Positions 21,306 to 23,698 of a stretch of 23,698 bases of DNA are shown here, piece by piece. The DNA is from an uncultured Dorea sp. Lineage in GTDB: Bacteria; Bacillota; Clostridia; Lachnospirales; Lachnospiraceae. A program made the translations under genes and the position numbers. How positions within the stretch are numbered: position 1 is the first letter of the stretch; each line of letters starts with the position of its first letter. The stretch is from the NCBI GenBank assembly GCA_910584615.1, contig CAJUAM010000044.1:1-23698 (forward strand), read 5' to 3'. The notes beneath the pieces are model-generated. The model did no database searches. It was not told where the DNA came from and saw only the letters and a list, made by a program, of their open reading frames with translations.

Positions 21306-23111
21306 TTAGTATTTGCTGTTATTATTGATCATCGGTGTATAAGAAGATGAACTGCTGTAAGAACTCTCATAAGATACTTCCGGCTCTGGTGCCGGCGCAG
21401 CTGCCGATACCGCAACATTCTTTACAGATCCATCAATCTGGAACTTACCTGTCAGATTCTTAAGCATCTGTGACTGTCCTGCCAACTCTTCACTTGCTGC
21501 AGCACTCTGCTCTGCTGTAGCAGAGTTCGTCTGTACAACACTGGAAATCTGGTCGATACCTAACGTTACCTGTTTTACAGCATCTGCCTGCTCCTCGCTG
21601 GCATTAGAGATACTCTCGATAGTAACAGTGATATCGTCAACACCCATAACAACATTGCTAAGCGACTGTGCTGTCTCGTTCGCAATTGAAGTACCCTTCT
21701 CAACGGCATGGAGCGTACTCTCAATCAGACTGGCCGTGTTCTGGGAAGCCTCTGCTGATTTTGCAGCCAGATTACGCACCTCATCTGCAACTACCGCAAA
21801 CCCCTTGCCTGCTGTTCCTGCTCTTGCAGCCTCAACAGCCGCATTCAGAGCTAAGATATTTGTCTGGAATGCAATATCCTCAATCGTCTTAATAATCTTT
21901 CCGATCTCACCTGACTTATTACTGATATCCTGCATAGCGGCAAGCATCTCCTGCATACGCATACTGCTTTCGCCTGCCTGCTCTTTTACATGCTCGGACT
22001 TTGTACTTGCAGATTTCGCATTCTCTGCATTGTCTCCGATATGATTTGAGATCTCATTAATAGTAGCCGCAAGTTCTTCAACAGAAGATGCCTGCTCGGT
22101 AGCTCCCTGTGAAAGAGCCTGCGCTCCGGAAGATACCTGATCAGAACCAGAAGCAACCTGATCTGCAGTCTCATTGATCTGATTCAATGTGCTGTTCAGA
22201 TTGTCTTTTAATTTACGGATAGAAGCCAGCATAGTCGCATAATCGCCGATATAGCTTTCACGCATACTGCTGCGTACTGTAAAATTACCTTTGCTCAGTT
22301 CAAGCATCAGGAAATTCATGTCGCCTACAATTTCCTTAAGATTCTTCAATGTATAGCGCATACCATCCGCGAACTCACCAAACTCATCCTTTGCTTCGTA
22401 CTCTACCGTCGCATCAAGATGTCCTTCTCCGATATTCTTCATTGCATCCTGCATCTCATTAAGAGGAACAATAATTGCTCTGACAAGCTTAAGTGCCTGA
22501 ATAAGAGCTAATATTACTGCCAGAACAGAAAGCGCGATAGCGATCACCATCTGAATCTTCTGGCTGTTCATAGCGCCCTCATAATTCTCTGTAGAAATCT
22601 CTCTCTGCTGATCTGTAAATGATCGGATGCTTTCTTCGGCCTTTGTACATTCCGGAGTATATTCATCCACCATAATGGTCTCCGCTTCTGCATTCGCCGC
22701 ATTGCTGTTCTCTTCTAACAAACCGACAACCCTGGACCGTATATCAGTTAAAACTGAAAGTTCCGTCTGGAAACTCTGGATCAGACTCAGATCCCCTTCA
22801 AACTCAGCTCCAAACCATTCAAGCTCGGAAGCGATAGTTTCCATGTTCTCATTAGAAGCAGCGATATAAGAATCAATATCAGCCTGATCATTCTCAACCA
22901 TAGCAAGCAAGAGATTTTTTGTCGCGCTCTGTAAGTTTATGCGGATATTTCTTGCACGCATCGTACTCTCATACCGCATAGAATAAAATGTTGTATACTT
23001 GGAAGCCGTGTTTCTCATACCCAGAATCGTAAATACGAGGGCAATAATGAAGCAGATGATCACAGCAGCGAAAGCTACTATAATCTTTTTCTTCATGTTT
23101 AAATTTTTCAT
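21306..23111 (-). CDS. Methyl-accepting chemotaxis protein
   Basis: The 601-aa receptor has a first membrane helix at about 8-30, an extracytoplasmic four-helix-bundle type sensor region to about 185, a second helix at about 187-210 and a HAMP domain at about 210-265. A long coiled signalling domain follows, with the conserved hairpin tip FQTNILALNAAVEAARAG that contacts CheA and CheW. The C-terminus is a flexible Ser/Tyr-rich tail (SSYSSSSSYTPM) instead of a clear CheR-binding pentapeptide. AGAGGA lies upstream of the ATG at 23111. It is transcribed alone, with its own terminator. Its ligand is unknown; its position next to a sugar locus could be coincidence or could reflect chemotaxis to the same compound. 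Confidence 0.95.
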   Translation of the reverse strand: MKNLNMKKKIIVAFAAVIICFIIALVFTILGMRNTASKYTTFYSMRYESTMRARNIRINLQSATKNLLLAMVENDQADIDSYIAASNENMETIASELEWFGAEFEGDLSLIQSFQTELSVLTDIRSRVVGLLEENSNAANAEAETIMVDEYTPECTKAEESIRSFTDQQREISTENYEGAMNSQKIQMVIAIALSVLAVILALIQALKLVRAIIVPLNEMQDAMKNIGEGHLDATVEYEAKDEFGEFADGMRYTLKNLKEIVGDMNFLMLELSKGNFTVRSSMRESYIGDYATMLASIRKLKDNLNSTLNQINETADQVASGSDQVSSGAQALSQGATEQASSVEELAATINEISNHIGDNAENAKSASTKSEHVKEQAGESSMRMQEMLAAMQDISNKSGEIGKIIKTIEDIAFQTNILALNAAVEAARAGTAGKGFAVVADEVRNLAAKSAEASQNTASLIESTLHAVEKGTSIANETAQSLSNVVMGVDDITVTIESISNASEEQADAVKQVTLGIDQISSVVQTNSATAEQSAAASEELAGQSQMLKNLTGKFQIDGSVKNVAVSAAAPAPEPEVSYESSYSSSSSYTPMINNNSKY

Positions 23112-23169
23112 ACTATTATCCTCTCTTTGTATGTATTAATGCCTGTTTATTATGTTATACATCCTGTAT

Positions 23170-23196
23170 ATACCGGCTGGGCGGCATCGCTGATTA
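23170..23196 (-). promoter_or_regulatory. Possible sigma-D (flagellar/chemotaxis) promoter
   Basis: On the minus strand TAATCAGC (23189-23196), an 11-bp spacer and GCCGGTAT (23170-23177) approximate the sigma-D pattern TAAAGTTT-N11-GCCGATAA. The -10 half fits well and the -35 half only in TAA. It lies about 60 bp before the chemotaxis gene start, the class of gene this sigma factor normally serves. Confidence 0.35.
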
Positions 23197-23647
23197 TTTC
23201 CACAGCCCTTTTTTCAAGCAAGAACCATTATCTCAAGCCTGTCCGGATGCATATGCATCTTTAGACAGCCCCGCGCCGTCAACTATGGATCTGCCTGAAA
23301 TAAATTCACTACCATGTACGCTTCTCATCCTCCTGTCTTCTAAATTTGCAAATTCTCAGATCACAAACCTTACTTTTCAAAGCTATCCTCTCAACTTTCT
23401 CATGAATATACCGCTGTGAAAAGAGTGTTGACACCTTAAATCCCATAAAGAGACAAAGAATCCCCCTTACATAAAAACCCTCTTTTACTCTATTATCGGC
23501 ATATAATTCAAACAAATAAGTTATTTCAACTGTTTTTATAAACAATTTACCAAATCTGCACCTGAAAATATTGGAAACTTTGTTCTATTATAATAGAAAA
23601 TGCTACAATTCCTATAATATTCCGGACTTGCAGCATCTATAACAGAA
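23197..23647. other. Non-coding gap with a 14-bp palindrome
   Basis: No convincing gene is seen between the chemotaxis promoter and the tRNA. A perfect palindrome GATGCATATGCATC lies at 23246-23259, flanked by CTGTC and GACAG as imperfect outer arms. It could be an operator or the hairpin of a terminator for the tRNA transcript. The rest is AT-rich and unremarkable. Confidence 0.4.
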
Positions 23648-23698
23648 AGCTGGAAATCGGACTTGAACCGACGACCCCTTCATTACGAGTGAAGTGCT
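23648..23698 (-). tRNA. tRNA-Thr(CGT), 3' part, cut by the window edge
   Basis: On the minus strand the anticodon arm CTTCA-CTCGTAA-TGAAG gives anticodon CGT (Thr, ACG codon). A 5-nt variable loop, a T-arm with loop TTCAAGT and the acceptor strand TTCCAGC follow. CCA is not encoded. The 5' acceptor strand and most of the D-arm lie beyond the window. Confidence 0.88.

Noticed and set aside
23309..23545. A 78-codon minus-strand open frame between the chemotaxis gene and the tRNA
   Set aside because: It needs a TTG start without a ribosome site and has no recognisable features.
1..23698. CRISPR array or tandem repeats
   Set aside because: No regularly spaced direct repeats were seen on reading the window.

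Overview
The window looks like a chromosomal segment from a gut-type anaerobic, motile Firmicute, most likely Lachnospiraceae. The grounds are the YesMN-type two-component pair, a carbohydrate ABC importer without its own ATPase, a glycyl radical enzyme, a methyl-accepting chemotaxis protein, strong GGAGG ribosome sites and the style of the hybrid histidine kinases. The genus is not determined.

Region 1 (1-750) holds remnants: a truncated DUF3267-like reading frame, a 70-aa unknown protein and a nested inverted repeat. At about 750 the sequence passes abruptly into an ABC ATPase gene that starts in the middle of its Walker A motif, so its 5' part is missing.

Region 2 (750-9870) is a NitT/TauT/SsuBC-type transporter locus whose permease gene is split by a 7,692-bp element. 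The element carries a large serine recombinase with an unusual C-terminal winged helix, a 54-aa helical protein overlapping the recombinase start, and two large hybrid sensor histidine kinases. Its ends can be read directly. The 6-bp core TATTTA (2069-2074 and 9761-9766) is duplicated, and a 12-bp perfect inverted repeat sits exactly 8 bp inside each core copy. Removing 2075-9766 restores an uninterrupted 265-aa permease. This is the clearest mobile system in the window and could act as a reversible gene interruption.

Region 3 (9918-21264) is an all-minus-strand carbohydrate locus. In transcription order it encodes a ROK-family kinase, a radical SAM activase, a glycyl radical enzyme, a terminator, a YesM-like sensor kinase, a YesN-like AraC-type regulator, a promoter, a sugar-binding lipoprotein, two CUT1 permeases and a GmhA-like SIS isomerase. 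Import, phosphorylation, a radical step and isomerisation by one locus suggests a radical-based sugar degradation route. The enzyme's active-site Cys motif (GCNW) fits neither pyruvate formate-lyase (CC) nor the GCxE eliminases, so its reaction cannot be named. Two copies (about 79% identical) of a terminator-like sequence sit at the two ends of this block.

Region 4 (21306-23698) contains a chemotaxis receptor with a possible sigma-D promoter, a non-coding stretch with a 14-bp palindrome, and the 3' part of a tRNA-Thr(CGT) gene that runs off the right edge.
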